Assembly (NCBI RefSeq): GCF_003326675.1
Contig: NZ_JPWF01000003.1
Location: forward strand, 186,001 to 250,000
Origin: Thalassospira profundimaris
GTDB lineage: Bacteria > Pseudomonadota > Alphaproteobacteria > Rhodospirillales > Thalassospiraceae
DNA length: 64,000 bases
Direction: 5' to 3'
The position numbers and the translations under genes are program-made. The first letter of the stretch is position 1; each line of letters begins with the position of its first letter. Under the pieces are notes generated by a model, which searched no databases, was not told the DNA's origin, and was given only the letters and a program-made list of their open reading frames with translations. Positions 26,845 through 35,807 of this stretch are shown here, in pieces.

Positions 26845-27906
26845 TCGGCGATACAGGTTAAGTGCGGTCAATGCCGTTGGTGCAAGTTGGACGACCTGTC
26901 GCGACAGGGAAAGGACATGGTCCTCGTCAAACTCGCCATCTTCGAAAATTGACTGGGTCGTTTCGCAAAGTTCGGACAGTTGCCGCAGGCCAAATGTCCC
27001 GGATGTGCTTTTGAGGGCATGAACTTCGTTCCGTACCGTTTTCAGGTCATCTTCCGACAGTGCCTTGTCGATCTTGACCAACCGGGTTTCTGTTTCATTG
27101 ATAAAGATATCAATCCCGCATCGGGCACCCTCATCACCGGCATCATTGTAGAGTTGTTCAAGCACCCGGATATCAAGCACCGGGCTTGTCGGCGATTCCG
27201 GACGGGGCGGGCGGCCAAGACGCGCACTTTTGCTTCGCAGATGCGGTGGTGGCACATGCTTTGGCTTCGATGACAGACTTGCGACGCTGCCCCGCGCAAT
27301 CAGATCCTTCATCGTCTGAACAAGCTTCTCGCGCTGAATCGGTTTGTTGATAAATTCGTCGACACCCGATTGACGGGCAATGATGTTCCAGTCCCGCGAC
27401 TGGTGGGCGGAAAGTGCGATGATGGGGGTTTGCGATACGGGGCCCGGCATATGGCGGATACGGCGCGTGGTGTGCAGGCCGTCCATGTCCGGCATTTCGA
27501 CATCCATCAGGATCAGGTCGGCATCAACGCCCCGACGCAGCATGTTTAATACGGTTTGCCCGTTGCTGGCTTCGACAACGCTGTAACCCTCGGATTGAAG
27601 GATGCGGCGGGCAACCATGCGGTTGCTTTCGCTGTCATCGGCAATGATGATCGTACCAATCTTGGCATCATTGGCAGAGTTTGAGAAATCGGCTTTGTCA
27701 AAGGGAAGAAGCTGGGGTTTGACGAAGCAGATGGAAATCATCCCGCCGTCAGAAAGCTGGGTTTCGTTGAAGATCAAATCTTCTTCGGCCACGCCGGTAA
27801 TCAATTGTTCCCACGCCGGATTGGCAAAGACAATCCGTTCGTCCGCGTCAAAAAGCGCAACGCCGACTTGCGTTTGCGCCAAAGCTTCAATGATCCGATT
27901 TTCCAT
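26812..27906 (-). CDS. PAS-REC-Hpt phosphorelay protein without a kinase domain
   Basis: A 364-residue soluble protein. Residues ~1-60 are a partial PAS domain (GVALFDADERIVFANPAWEQL). Residues ~82-200 are a receiver domain: acidic pair in IIADDSES, phospho-acceptor Asp in LILMDVEMPDMDG, and the Lys in FINKPI. After a Pro/Arg-rich linker, an Hpt domain carries the phosphorylatable His in VHALKSTSGTFGL. There is no HisKA/HATPase, so it would pass phosphate between other proteins, perhaps a separate sensor kinase. No partner is encoded in the neighbourhood. Its 3' end overlaps asnB by 33 bases, tail to tail. Confidence 0.85.
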   Translation of the reverse strand: MENRIIEALAQTQVGVALFDADERIVFANPAWEQLITGVAEEDLIFNETQLSDGGMISICFVKPQLLPFDKADFSNSANDAKIGTIIIADDSESNRMVARRILQSEGYSVVEASNGQTVLNMLRRGVDADLILMDVEMPDMDGLHTTRRIRHMPGPVSQTPIIALSAHQSRDWNIIARQSGVDEFINKPIQREKLVQTMKDLIARGSVASLSSKPKHVPPPHLRSKSARLGRPPRPESPTSPVLDIRVLEQLYNDAGDEGARCGIDIFINETETRLVKIDKALSEDDLKTVRNEVHALKSTSGTFGLRQLSELCETTQSIFEDGEFDEDHVLSLSRQVVQLAPTALTALNLYRRSRNFSSNSPV

Positions 27907-28068
27907 TGGCCACCTACCGATTCGGTGCCCAGTCCCTTACCAAGAGGCACAAATAGTCTTTTTATGTGAAACGCAAAGGTCTCTGTAATGACTCTTATTA
28001 TTTTTACAGTTTTTACTAATAAGTCCACGTTTTTTCAAACCTTCAGTCTTTTCAGTCCCCTGACAGTG

Positions 28069-28126
28069 TGAAACAGATGAATGAAACAAGTGTTTCATTG
28101 TTGTGTAATTTGAAACAAGTGTTGCG
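28069..28126. promoter_or_regulatory. Two palindromic operator candidates upstream of the RpiR-type regulator gene
   Basis: TGAAACAAGTGTTTCA at 28082-28097 is a perfect 16-base palindrome. A second copy at 28111-28126 differs in two bases of the right arm. Their centres are 29 bases apart, about three helical turns. Further half-sites (TGAAACA, TGAAAC) occur at 28069-28075 and 27967-27972. The position just before the regulator gene suggests autoregulation. Confidence 0.6.
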
Positions 28127-28184
28127 AAGTGCGGCTTCGTATGGCGTAATTTTACCTGTCCTGTTGCACAAAGGTGCCTGATTG

Positions 28185-29060
28185 ATGGGTTTGTATTCTG
28201 ATCTGCGCGAAAAGCTGATTTCGGACTATGCCAAGCTTAGTCCGCAAATGCAGAAAGCTGCGCGCTATATCCTGGATCACCCCAACGAGGTTGCCCTGCG
28301 ATCCATGCGTGCGCTTGCCGCTGCAGCGGGTGTCCCGCCCAGCACCATCACCCGTCTGATGAATGCCATCGGGGTCGAGACCTGGCAGGAATTCAGAGAT
28401 CATTATCAGACCAGATTGCTTGATCAGCCGACAAGCTACGCCCAGCGCGCGCGTGAAACCCAAAGTACGGAACACGATGCCAATCGGGACGAACATCTGC
28501 TTGAAAGCATTGCGCGCACCGAAATCGATAATATCGGTGCGGCCTTTAGCCCCGAGCTGGTGGCAGGCATGATCCAAGCATGCGGGGCCATCGAAAGTGC
28601 GCGTAACGTCTATATCGTTGGCCGCGGTGCTGCTTATCCGGCGGCTTATCAGTTTGCCTATGCCTATCGGCTGTTTCGCGATAACGGGGTTTTGGTTGAC
28701 GGCCATTCGGGCGCGTTCGGTGACGAATTGCGCGGGATCGGGCGGCGTGATCTGATGATTGCGGTGGGGGCCAAACCCTATATTCGTGACACTGTGCGCG
28801 CGGTGGATTTTGCACGGGCCCAGCATTGCCCGGTCATTGCGATCAGTGATTCCGATGTTTCCCCGATTGCGCTTGATGCCATGACCAAACTTGTTGTGCG
28901 CGATACGTCGCAATCCTTTTTCCAAAGTTTTACTGCCGCTTTGTCGGTCATGCAGGCTCTTGTTGCCCTGCTGGTCGCGCGCGGCGGTCATAAGGCCCTG
29001 CAACGGATTGCCGCTGCAGAAGAACAACTTGCTGCCTTCGATACATATTTCGAAGATTAA
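28185..29060 (+). CDS. MurR/RpiR-family transcriptional regulator
   Basis: A 291-residue protein. Residues ~1-80 form the HTH_6 DNA-binding domain (QKAARYILDHPNEVALRSMRAL, then AAAAGVPPSTITRLMNAIG). Residues ~120-270 form a SIS domain for a sugar-phosphate-like effector (ARNVYIVGRGAAYPAAYQ). The ATG at 28185 has AGGTG upstream; the TTG one codon before is less likely. It precedes the aminotransferase gene by 23 bases and probably controls the whole unit to the TRAP genes. The effector is unknown: although SIS suggests a sugar phosphate, many RpiR members next to amino-acid catabolic genes respond to other ligands. Confidence 0.9.
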   Translation: MGLYSDLREKLISDYAKLSPQMQKAARYILDHPNEVALRSMRALAAAAGVPPSTITRLMNAIGVETWQEFRDHYQTRLLDQPTSYAQRARETQSTEHDANRDEHLLESIARTEIDNIGAAFSPELVAGMIQACGAIESARNVYIVGRGAAYPAAYQFAYAYRLFRDNGVLVDGHSGAFGDELRGIGRRDLMIAVGAKPYIRDTVRAVDFARAQHCPVIAISDSDVSPIALDAMTKLVVRDTSQSFFQSFTAALSVMQALVALLVARGGHKALQRIAAAEEQLAAFDTYFED

Positions 29061-29083
29061 CGCCCCATACGGACATTCCGATC

Positions 29084-30460
29084 ATGACAACTGCGTCAAA
29101 TACATCTTCTGTTCCCAATGCATCAACGCACGTCCTGCACCGGACGAGCCTTGCGACACCGCCGCGTGCGGTGCGTGGTGAAGGCATCTATATCTTTGAC
29201 CAGAACGGCAAAAGCTATCTGGATGCCTGCGGTGGTGCGGCCGTGTCCTGTCTTGGGCATTCGGACCCGGATGTTCGTGCGGCAATGCATGCCCAGATCG
29301 ATCAGATTGCCTATGCCCATTCCGGGTTCTTTTCGTCGGATGCGATGGAAGAACTGGCTGATGAACTGATTGCCAATGCACCGGCCGGTATGGACAAGGT
29401 TTACTTTGTTTCCGGCGGTTCCGAGGCAACCGAAGCCGCCCTTAAAATGGCGCGCCAGTATTTTCTGGAAATCGGGCAGCCGGATCGTAAATATGTGATC
29501 GCACGTCGCCAGTCCTATCATGGCAATACACTTGGTGCCCTTTCGGTTGGCGGCAATATGTGGCGTCGCAAGCAGTTTGAACCGCTTTTGATCACAGCAA
29601 GCCATATCGCACCGGTTTATCAATATCGCGATCAGCGTCCTGATGAAACGCCGGAGGCCTATGGTCTTCGCGTTGCCAATGAACTGGAAACCGCGATCCT
29701 TGAGCTGGGCGCGGATAATGTCGCGGCCTTTGTTGCCGAACCGGTTGTTGGCGCGACCGCAGGTGCCCTTGCGCCGGTGCCGGGCTATTTCAAACGCATT
29801 CGCGAAATTTGCGACCAGTATGGTGTGTTGTTGATCCTTGACGAAGTCATGTGCGGCATGGGCCGTACCGGTACGCTTCATGCGATCGAGCAGGAAGGCA
29901 TTTCCGGCGATCTACAGACGATTGCCAAGGGACTTGGTGCCGGTTATCAGCCGATTGGTGCGGTTCTGGTTTCCAAGAAAATCAATGATGCGATTGCAAC
30001 CGGATCAGGTTTCTTCCAGCACGGTCATACCTATCAGGGGCATGCGACGGCCTGTGCCGCGGCATTGGCGACCCAGCGTGCGATCAAGGACCGCAATCTT
30101 TTGGCCAATGTCTTGAAACAGGGTGAAAACCTTGTTGATGGCTTGCAGGCCCGTCTTGGACAGCATCCGTTTGTGGGCGATATTCGCGGACGCGGTCTGT
30201 TCCGTGGCGTCGAACTGGTGGCTGATCGCGAAACCAAACAGCCGTTTGATCCGTCCCTTAAGATCAATGCCAAAATCAAGAAAGCGGCCTTTGCCCGTGG
30301 TCTGATGGCCTATCCGATGGGGGGCACGATTGACGGTGTTCTCGGTGACCATGTGTTGTTCGGACCTGCCTTTATCGTGACCGAGGATGATGTTGCCAAG
30401 ATCGTCGATCTGTTTGCGTTGGCCCTCGATGACGTATTCGCAGCCGAGGGGCTTTCGTAA
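29084..30460 (+). CDS. Class III pyridoxal-phosphate aminotransferase
   Basis: A 458-residue enzyme of fold type I. VSGGSEATEAALKMARQY binds the cofactor phosphate, LILDEVMCGMGRTG contains the Asp that pairs with the pyridine nitrogen, and IAKGLGAGYQPIGAVLVS holds the Schiff-base Lys. This subgroup acts on omega-amino or beta-amino acids. The stop overlaps the start of the next gene by one base (TAATG), so translation is coupled to the BKACE gene. Together they suggest transamination of an amino acid to a beta-keto acid, cleaved next; the exact substrate is not shown. Confidence 0.88.
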   Translation: MTTASNTSSVPNASTHVLHRTSLATPPRAVRGEGIYIFDQNGKSYLDACGGAAVSCLGHSDPDVRAAMHAQIDQIAYAHSGFFSSDAMEELADELIANAPAGMDKVYFVSGGSEATEAALKMARQYFLEIGQPDRKYVIARRQSYHGNTLGALSVGGNMWRRKQFEPLLITASHIAPVYQYRDQRPDETPEAYGLRVANELETAILELGADNVAAFVAEPVVGATAGALAPVPGYFKRIREICDQYGVLLILDEVMCGMGRTGTLHAIEQEGISGDLQTIAKGLGAGYQPIGAVLVSKKINDAIATGSGFFQHGHTYQGHATACAAALATQRAIKDRNLLANVLKQGENLVDGLQARLGQHPFVGDIRGRGLFRGVELVADRETKQPFDPSLKINAKIKKAAFARGLMAYPMGGTIDGVLGDHVLFGPAFIVTEDDVAKIVDLFALALDDVFAAEGLS

Positions 30461-31290
30461 TGGCGTATGGCGAAACCCCGTTTCTGATTGCATCGGCACC
30501 CAATGGTGCACGCAAAACCAAGGCGGATTTGATCAATATTCCGATCACACCCGAAGAAGTCGCCCGCGAAGCCCTTTCCTGTAAGCAGGCCGGGGCGGCG
30601 ATGATGCATCTGCATGTTCGTGATGAGGATCAGAAGCACAGTCTGGATGTCGGGCGATATCGTGAAATGCTGACCGAAGTGCGTCGCACTGTCGGGCCCG
30701 ACATGTTGCTTCAGGTCACCACCGAGGCAGTCGGGATGTATAGTGCAGAGGATCAGATGGCGATGATCTGCGATCTGGTTCCCGAAGCTGTATCCATCGC
30801 GGTTCGGGAAATTGCGCCAGAGAATGCCGATCTGAATGAGTTGAAAGGCTTTTTCGCCTTCATGCGTGAAGCAGGCATTTTGCCGCAATTGATCCTGTAT
30901 GCGCCTGAAGATGTGGCGCGGTTTAACCAGCTGGTCGAGACCGGCGTTTTGCCCGGTGAAAAGTTCCCGGTTCTGTTTGTTTTGGGGCGTTATACCGCAG
31001 GACAGGTATCAGATCCGGCCGATTTGTTGTCATTCATGGGAACGAGTTCCTATATATCCGAATGGATGTTGTGCGCGTTTGGCGCATACGAGAATGCCTG
31101 CGTGCTGACCGGGGCCGGGCTTGGCGGGCATGCCCGCATCGGGTTCGAGAATAATCACCTGAATGTCGATGGTTTGCCCGCGTCCAGCAACGCTGAACTG
31201 ATTGCCCAGGCCCGCGATGGTTCCAGACTGTTGGGCCGGAAAATCGCAACAGGCGAACAGGCAAAATACCTCATGCAACCGGTATGGTAG
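30460..31290 (+). CDS. Beta-keto acid cleavage enzyme (BKACE, DUF849)
   Basis: A 276-residue TIM-barrel enzyme. MAYGETPFLIASAPNGARK at the start, the metal-binding MMHLHVRDED, then GTSSYISEWM and GGHARIGFENN are family marks. BKACE enzymes use zinc and acetyl-CoA to cleave a beta-keto acid into acetoacetate and a new acyl-CoA. The usual GGHVRVGLEDN near the C-terminus is replaced by ARIGFENN, which may reflect a distinct substrate. It is translationally coupled to the aminotransferase. A TAXI-TRAP importer follows, so an imported amino acid may be the starting compound. Confidence 0.85.
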   Translation: MAYGETPFLIASAPNGARKTKADLINIPITPEEVAREALSCKQAGAAMMHLHVRDEDQKHSLDVGRYREMLTEVRRTVGPDMLLQVTTEAVGMYSAEDQMAMICDLVPEAVSIAVREIAPENADLNELKGFFAFMREAGILPQLILYAPEDVARFNQLVETGVLPGEKFPVLFVLGRYTAGQVSDPADLLSFMGTSSYISEWMLCAFGAYENACVLTGAGLGGHARIGFENNHLNVDGLPASSNAELIAQARDGSRLLGRKIATGEQAKYLMQPVW

Positions 31291-31367
31291 GAGGCGCATT
31301 TAAAACGCATATCATAATGAAATAATCAGCGAAATATCAGGAGCTTCGGGGTTATGGGCTTTTAATT

Positions 31368-31377
31368 CGGTTAACCG
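31368..31377. promoter_or_regulatory. Short palindrome upstream of the TAXI transporter genes
   Basis: CGGTTAACCG is a perfect 10-base palindrome in the 205-bp gap between the BKACE gene and the TAXI binding-protein gene. It could be a regulator site for a separate promoter here. The evidence is weak. Confidence 0.25.
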
Positions 31378-31495
31378 GAAAGTATAATCCCGGCGTCAAA
31401 ACATCTGCGAAGGCGGATGTTTGCAAGAAATTCTTCTGTTCTCAGGACGAATAGAAGAATGCCTTATAACAGGGTGTACAAGGGAGCTAATCCTA

Positions 31496-32473
31496 ATGAA
31501 AAAACTTATTGCAGTAGCGGGTGCCGTCGCAGCGATTGCTGGCGCAGCGCTTTTTGCTGGTCAGGCATCAGCACAGGAAAACCGTTTCATCACCATCGGT
31601 ACCGGTGGCGTAACCGGCGTTTACTACCCGACCGGTGGCGCGATCTGCCGTCTGGTGAACAAAGATCGTAAAGAGCACGGTATTCGTTGCTCGGTCGAAT
31701 CCACCGGTGGTTCGTCCTACAACATCAACACCATCCGTTCCGGCGAACTGGATCTTGGTGTTGCCCAGTCTGACATTCAGTACTATGCGCTGCATGGCGA
31801 AAAAGCATTTGCTGAAGTTGGTCCGTTCGAAGGCCTTCGTGCTGTCTTCTCGATCCATCCGGAGCCGTTCACCGTTGTTGCCCGTGCAGATGCCGGCATC
31901 AAAACCTTTGACGATCTCAAAGGCAAGCGCGTGAACATCGGTAACCCGGGTTCCGGTCAGCGCGACACCATGGACATCGTTATGGCAGCCAAAGGCTGGA
32001 CCCTTGACGATTTCGCACTGGCATCCGAACTGAAGCCGGCTGAACAGTCCCAGGCGCTTTGCGATAACAAGATCGATGCAATGATCTACACCGTTGGCCA
32101 CCCGTCCGGTTCGATCCAGGAAGCAACCACTGCCTGTGATTCCGTTCTGGTTGAAGTTGCTGGCGAAGCCATCGACAAGCTGGTTGCTGACAACCCGTAT
32201 TACCGTGTAGCCACCATTCCGGGCGGCATGTATCGCGGTAACCCGGACGACGTCAAAACCTTTGGTGTTGGCGCGACCTTCGTATCTTCGACCGCAACCG
32301 ATGCGGACGTTGTTTACCACGTTGTTAAAGCAGTCTTCGACAACTTCGACGATTTCAAAAAGCTGCATCCGGCTTTCGCGAACCTCGTCAAAGAAGAAAT
32401 GGTCAAAGACGGCCTTTCGGCACCGCTGCATGACGGCGCTGTCAAATACTACAAAGAAGCTGGCCTGATGTAA
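31496..32473 (+). CDS. TAXI-family TRAP transporter periplasmic binding protein
   Basis: A 325-residue secreted protein with a clear signal peptide ([16 protein letters not shown], cut after ASA). The mature start, [21 protein letters not shown], is the hallmark of the TAXI (DUF239-like/NMT1) group of TRAP binding proteins; [18 protein letters not shown] also fits. The ATG at 31496 has AGGGAG upstream. It ends in a strong hairpin and the permease follows 200 bases later, so the binding protein may be made in excess. The solute is unknown; known TAXI ligands include glutamate and other carboxylates. Confidence 0.92.
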   Translation: MKKLIAVAGAVAAIAGAALFAGQASAQENRFITIGTGGVTGVYYPTGGAICRLVNKDRKEHGIRCSVESTGGSSYNINTIRSGELDLGVAQSDIQYYALHGEKAFAEVGPFEGLRAVFSIHPEPFTVVARADAGIKTFDDLKGKRVNIGNPGSGQRDTMDIVMAAKGWTLDDFALASELKPAEQSQALCDNKIDAMIYTVGHPSGSIQEATTACDSVLVEVAGEAIDKLVADNPYYRVATIPGGMYRGNPDDVKTFGVGATFVSSTATDADVVYHVVKAVFDNFDDFKKLHPAFANLVKEEMVKDGLSAPLHDGAVKYYKEAGLM

Positions 32474-32484
32474 TTCAGGTGGAA

Positions 32485-32516
32485 ACGGAGGGCAGAAATC
32501 TGCCCTCCGTTTTTCT
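32485..32516 (+). terminator. Strong hairpin between TAXI binding protein and permease genes
   Basis: Perfect 11-bp stem (32485-32495 with 32500-32510), AAAT loop, T-rich tail. It lies inside the presumed transport unit, so it may limit read-through into the permease. Confidence 0.85.
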
Positions 32517-32670
32517 TTCTTTCGCCCGTCGGGTACGTTCTAATAAGTTCAAATAATCGGTATCTTTGACTGATACCAATGTACTCCGTGGGTGACCGGG
32601 TGTGTGTCGGCGGAGATTTTTTGATTCTGGATACCGGAACATAAATCTGCGCTTAGACCGGGAGTTTATA

Positions 32671-35274
32671 ATGACCGACGTGAAAAACGCCAACCAGGCT
32701 GCGTCTGATCAGGACCTGCAAGACCTGATTGCCGAAAATGATACAGGTGCGCGCCAGCCGACCGGTATGACAGCAAAGGTCTTGCTGTATGTTGCGGTGG
32801 CTTGGTCGCTGTTCCAGCTGTGGCTGGCATCGCCATTGCCCTACATTGTCAGCTTTGGTGTGTTCAACTCGACCGAAGCACGGTCGATCCATCTGGCCTT
32901 TGCCGTATTTCTTGCGTTTCTGGCCTATCCGGCCTTCAAGAATTCGCCGCGCAGTTATATTCCCGTCATTGACTGGATACTGGCAGCCGCTGCTGCGTTC
33001 TGTGCTGCCTATATTTACATCTTTTATCGTGATCTTGCCGGGCGTCCGGGCCTGCCGATTACGCAGGACCTTGTGGTTGCCGGTGCCGGTCTGGTGCTGT
33101 TGCTTGAAGCAACCCGTCGTGCACTTGGCCCGCCCCTGATGTGTGTTGCGGTGATCTTCCTGGTCTATGTGTTCTTCGGGAATGCTGCCTGGGTTCCTGA
33201 AGTTCTTCAGTGGGCCGGGGCGAGCTTCTCCAAGGCGATGTCGCACCAGTGGATCACGACCGAGGGTGTCTTCGGGATCGCACTTGGCGTTTCGACCAGC
33301 TTTGTTTTCCTGTTCGTTCTGTTTGGCTCGTTGCTCGACAAAGCCGGGGCAGGGAACTATTTCATCAAGGTGGCGTTTGCAGCCCTTGGTCACATGCGCG
33401 GTGGTCCTGCAAAGGCAGCCGTTCTGTCATCGGCAATGACGGGTCTGATTTCCGGTTCGTCGATTGCAAACGTTGTGACCACCGGGACCTTTACCATCCC
33501 GTTGATGAAACGTGTCGGTTTCTCGGGCGAGAAGGCCGGTGCGGTTGAAGTTGCATCGTCGGTCAATGGCCAGATTATGCCGCCGGTTATGGGGGCTGCG
33601 GCCTTTTTGATGGTCGAGTATGTTGGCATTCCGTACCCGGAAGTCATCAAGCATGCCTTCCTTCCGGCGACGATTTCCTATATCGCGCTGATCTATATTG
33701 TTCACCTTGAAGCCCTTAAGGCGAACATGAAGGGTCTGCCGAAACGGGTGACCTCGACCCTTGGTCAGACATTGATCAGATCGCTTCTGTTCGTGCTGTC
33801 GCTGGTTGTTCTGTCGGGTGTCGTTTATTACGCCATCCTGTTCCAGAAACAGATGTTCGGTGCGGCTGTTGGTTGGGTTGTCGCGATTGAATGCGCGATT
33901 ATTTATCTGGCCGGTCTTTATTATGCGGCCAAATATCCTGATCTGGAAATGGACGACCCGAACAAGCCGGTGGTGGAATTGCCGCAGCTTGGCGAAACAG
34001 CAAAAGCTGGTTTGCACTATCTGTTGCCGGTTGTGGTTCTGGTCTGGTTCCTGATGATCGAACTGAAATCACCTGGTCTGTCGGCCTTTTGGGCGACGGT
34101 TCTGATGATCTTCATCATGCTGACCCAGCATGCTGCCAAGTCCTATTTCCGCAAGGCCCCGAATTTCGCAGCCGACCTGAAACTTGGTTTTGCGGATGTT
34201 ATTGACGGGTTTGCGACCGGTGCGCGTAACATGATCGGTATCGGGGTTGCGACCGCAGCGGCCGGTATCATTGTGGGTACTGTATCGCTGACCGGTATCG
34301 GGCAGGTGATGGTTGAATTCGTCGAATTGATTTCCGGCGGCAACCTGATGCTGATCCTGATCTTTACCGCAGTTATCAGCCTTATTCTTGGCATGGGCCT
34401 TCCGACCACGGCGAACTACATCGTGGTTTCAAGCCTGATGGCGCCGGTGATTGTGGAATTGGGTGCGGAAAACGGTCTGATTGTGCCGTTGATCGCGGTT
34501 CACCTGTTCGTGTTCTATTTCGGGATCATGGCAGATGTGACGCCACCGGTTGGTCTGGCATCCTTTGCCGCGGCCGCGGTGTCCGGTTCTGATCCGATGA
34601 AGACAGGTGTGGTCGCATTCTTCTATTCGATGCGTACCGCGGTTCTGCCGTTCCTGTTCCTGTTCAACACCCAGCTTCTGATGATCGGTCTTGATCATCC
34701 GGTTGATGTGGTGGTGGTGATCATCATATCGATCATAGCCATGCTGGTCTTTGCCGCGGCAACGCAGGGGTATTTCTTTGCCCGTTCGAAGCTGTGGGAA
34801 AGCGCGGCACTGCTTCTGGTTGCCTTTACGCTGTTCCGTCCGGGCTTCTGGCTTGATCTGATGGAACCGCCCTATGACAACCTTCCGGCGACTTCAATCG
34901 TTGAAGATGCCGCAGGCATGCCTGCCAATTCCAGCATCCTTCTGGATGTTGAAGGCATCAATATCGAAGGTGAGGAAGTCTCCAAATCCGTGATGCTGCC
35001 GCTTGGTCCGGAAGCTTCGGGTGAGGATCGCCTTTACAATGCCGGGATCGGTATTCGCAATGAGGATGGTCGTATCTTCATTGACGATCTGGTCTTTGGC
35101 GGTCCGGCTGAAAAGGCCGGTCTTGATTTCGATTTTGAAATCACGGCTGTAAAGGTCGAAGCAGATCGTATGCCCAAGGAAGTATTCTTCTTCCCGGCAT
35201 TCTTGCTGTTGGGTGCGATCATTGTTCTGCAACGCCGTCGCAAGCGCAACGAAGATGCGCTTGAGGCAACCTGA
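32671..35274 (+). CDS. TRAP transporter fused permease (4TM plus 12TM) with DUF3394 tail
   Basis: An 867-residue inner-membrane protein. The first ~170 residues hold four helices equivalent to DctQ. The DctM part follows, with the signatures GGPAKAAVLSSAMTGLISGSS, VEVASSVNGQIMPPVMGAAAF and ILGMGLPTTANYIV. After the last helices of the core, residues ~735-867 contain a DUF3394-like region with a PDZ-like IGIRNEDGRIFIDDLVFGGPAEKAG segment and a final helix with a positively charged end. This arrangement is typical of permeases that pair with TAXI proteins. The ATG at 32671 has GGGAG upstream; the frame is open further up without homology. Confidence 0.9.
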   Translation: MTDVKNANQAASDQDLQDLIAENDTGARQPTGMTAKVLLYVAVAWSLFQLWLASPLPYIVSFGVFNSTEARSIHLAFAVFLAFLAYPAFKNSPRSYIPVIDWILAAAAAFCAAYIYIFYRDLAGRPGLPITQDLVVAGAGLVLLLEATRRALGPPLMCVAVIFLVYVFFGNAAWVPEVLQWAGASFSKAMSHQWITTEGVFGIALGVSTSFVFLFVLFGSLLDKAGAGNYFIKVAFAALGHMRGGPAKAAVLSSAMTGLISGSSIANVVTTGTFTIPLMKRVGFSGEKAGAVEVASSVNGQIMPPVMGAAAFLMVEYVGIPYPEVIKHAFLPATISYIALIYIVHLEALKANMKGLPKRVTSTLGQTLIRSLLFVLSLVVLSGVVYYAILFQKQMFGAAVGWVVAIECAIIYLAGLYYAAKYPDLEMDDPNKPVVELPQLGETAKAGLHYLLPVVVLVWFLMIELKSPGLSAFWATVLMIFIMLTQHAAKSYFRKAPNFAADLKLGFADVIDGFATGARNMIGIGVATAAAGIIVGTVSLTGIGQVMVEFVELISGGNLMLILIFTAVISLILGMGLPTTANYIVVSSLMAPVIVELGAENGLIVPLIAVHLFVFYFGIMADVTPPVGLASFAAAAVSGSDPMKTGVVAFFYSMRTAVLPFLFLFNTQLLMIGLDHPVDVVVVIIISIIAMLVFAAATQGYFFARSKLWESAALLLVAFTLFRPGFWLDLMEPPYDNLPATSIVEDAAGMPANSSILLDVEGINIEGEEVSKSVMLPLGPEASGEDRLYNAGIGIRNEDGRIFIDDLVFGGPAEKAGLDFDFEITAVKVEADRMPKEVFFFPAFLLLGAIIVLQRRRKRNEDALEAT

Positions 35275-35282
35275 CAGGGAGT

Positions 35283-35717
35283 ATGAGCATGTATAAGGAT
35301 ATTCTGGTTACAGTAGACCTTGATCATGAGTCTTCCTGGAAGAAGGCGATACCGGTTGCGATCAAGCAGGCGCAAAGCTTTGGCGCGCGTTTGCATGTTC
35401 TAACCGTTGTGCCATCTGTCGGCATGTCGATGGTCGGTCAGTTCTTCCCGAAAGGTTACGAGACCAAAGTTCTCGATGCCTATAACGAGCGCCTGCACGA
35501 ATTCGTGTCCGAACATATTCCGTCGGACATCAAGGTGCAGCACATCGTCGGGCAGGGAACGGTCTATGAAGTGATCCTGAAGATTGCCAAGAAAACCAAT
35601 TGCGATCTGATCGTGATCGGCGCGCATCGTCCGGAGCTTAAGGACTATCTTCTGGGGCCGAACGCCGCACGCGTTGTCCGCCATGCCGATTGTTCGGTTA
35701 TGGTGGTCCGAGACTGA
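35283..35717 (+). CDS. Universal stress protein (UspA family)
   Basis: A 144-residue Usp. The start MSMYKDILVTVDLD and the ATP-binding loop IVIGAHRPELKDYLLGPNAARVV...CSVMVVRD match the ATP-binding class, of which the G-x2-G-x9-G pattern is approximately kept. It is eight bases after the TRAP permease, and Usp proteins are found next to TRAP genes elsewhere (TeaD in ectoine uptake), where they modulate transport. A second in-frame ATG two codons on is possible. Confidence 0.9.
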   Translation: MSMYKDILVTVDLDHESSWKKAIPVAIKQAQSFGARLHVLTVVPSVGMSMVGQFFPKGYETKVLDAYNERLHEFVSEHIPSDIKVQHIVGQGTVYEVILKIAKKTNCDLIVIGAHRPELKDYLLGPNAARVVRHADCSVMVVRD

Positions 35718-35748
35718 TTTCGCCTTGTGATCAAACACAGGCAATAGC

Positions 35749-35785
35749 AAAGGGGCGATGCATTGCATCGCCCCTTTGGCTTTTT
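35749..35785 (+). terminator. Intrinsic terminator after the universal stress protein gene
   Basis: Perfect 13-bp stem (35749-35761 with 35765-35777), 3-base loop, then a T-run. It lies between convergent genes and could act both ways. Confidence 0.85.
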
Positions 35786-35807
35786 GGATCGTCGGGACGC
35801 GAAGACG

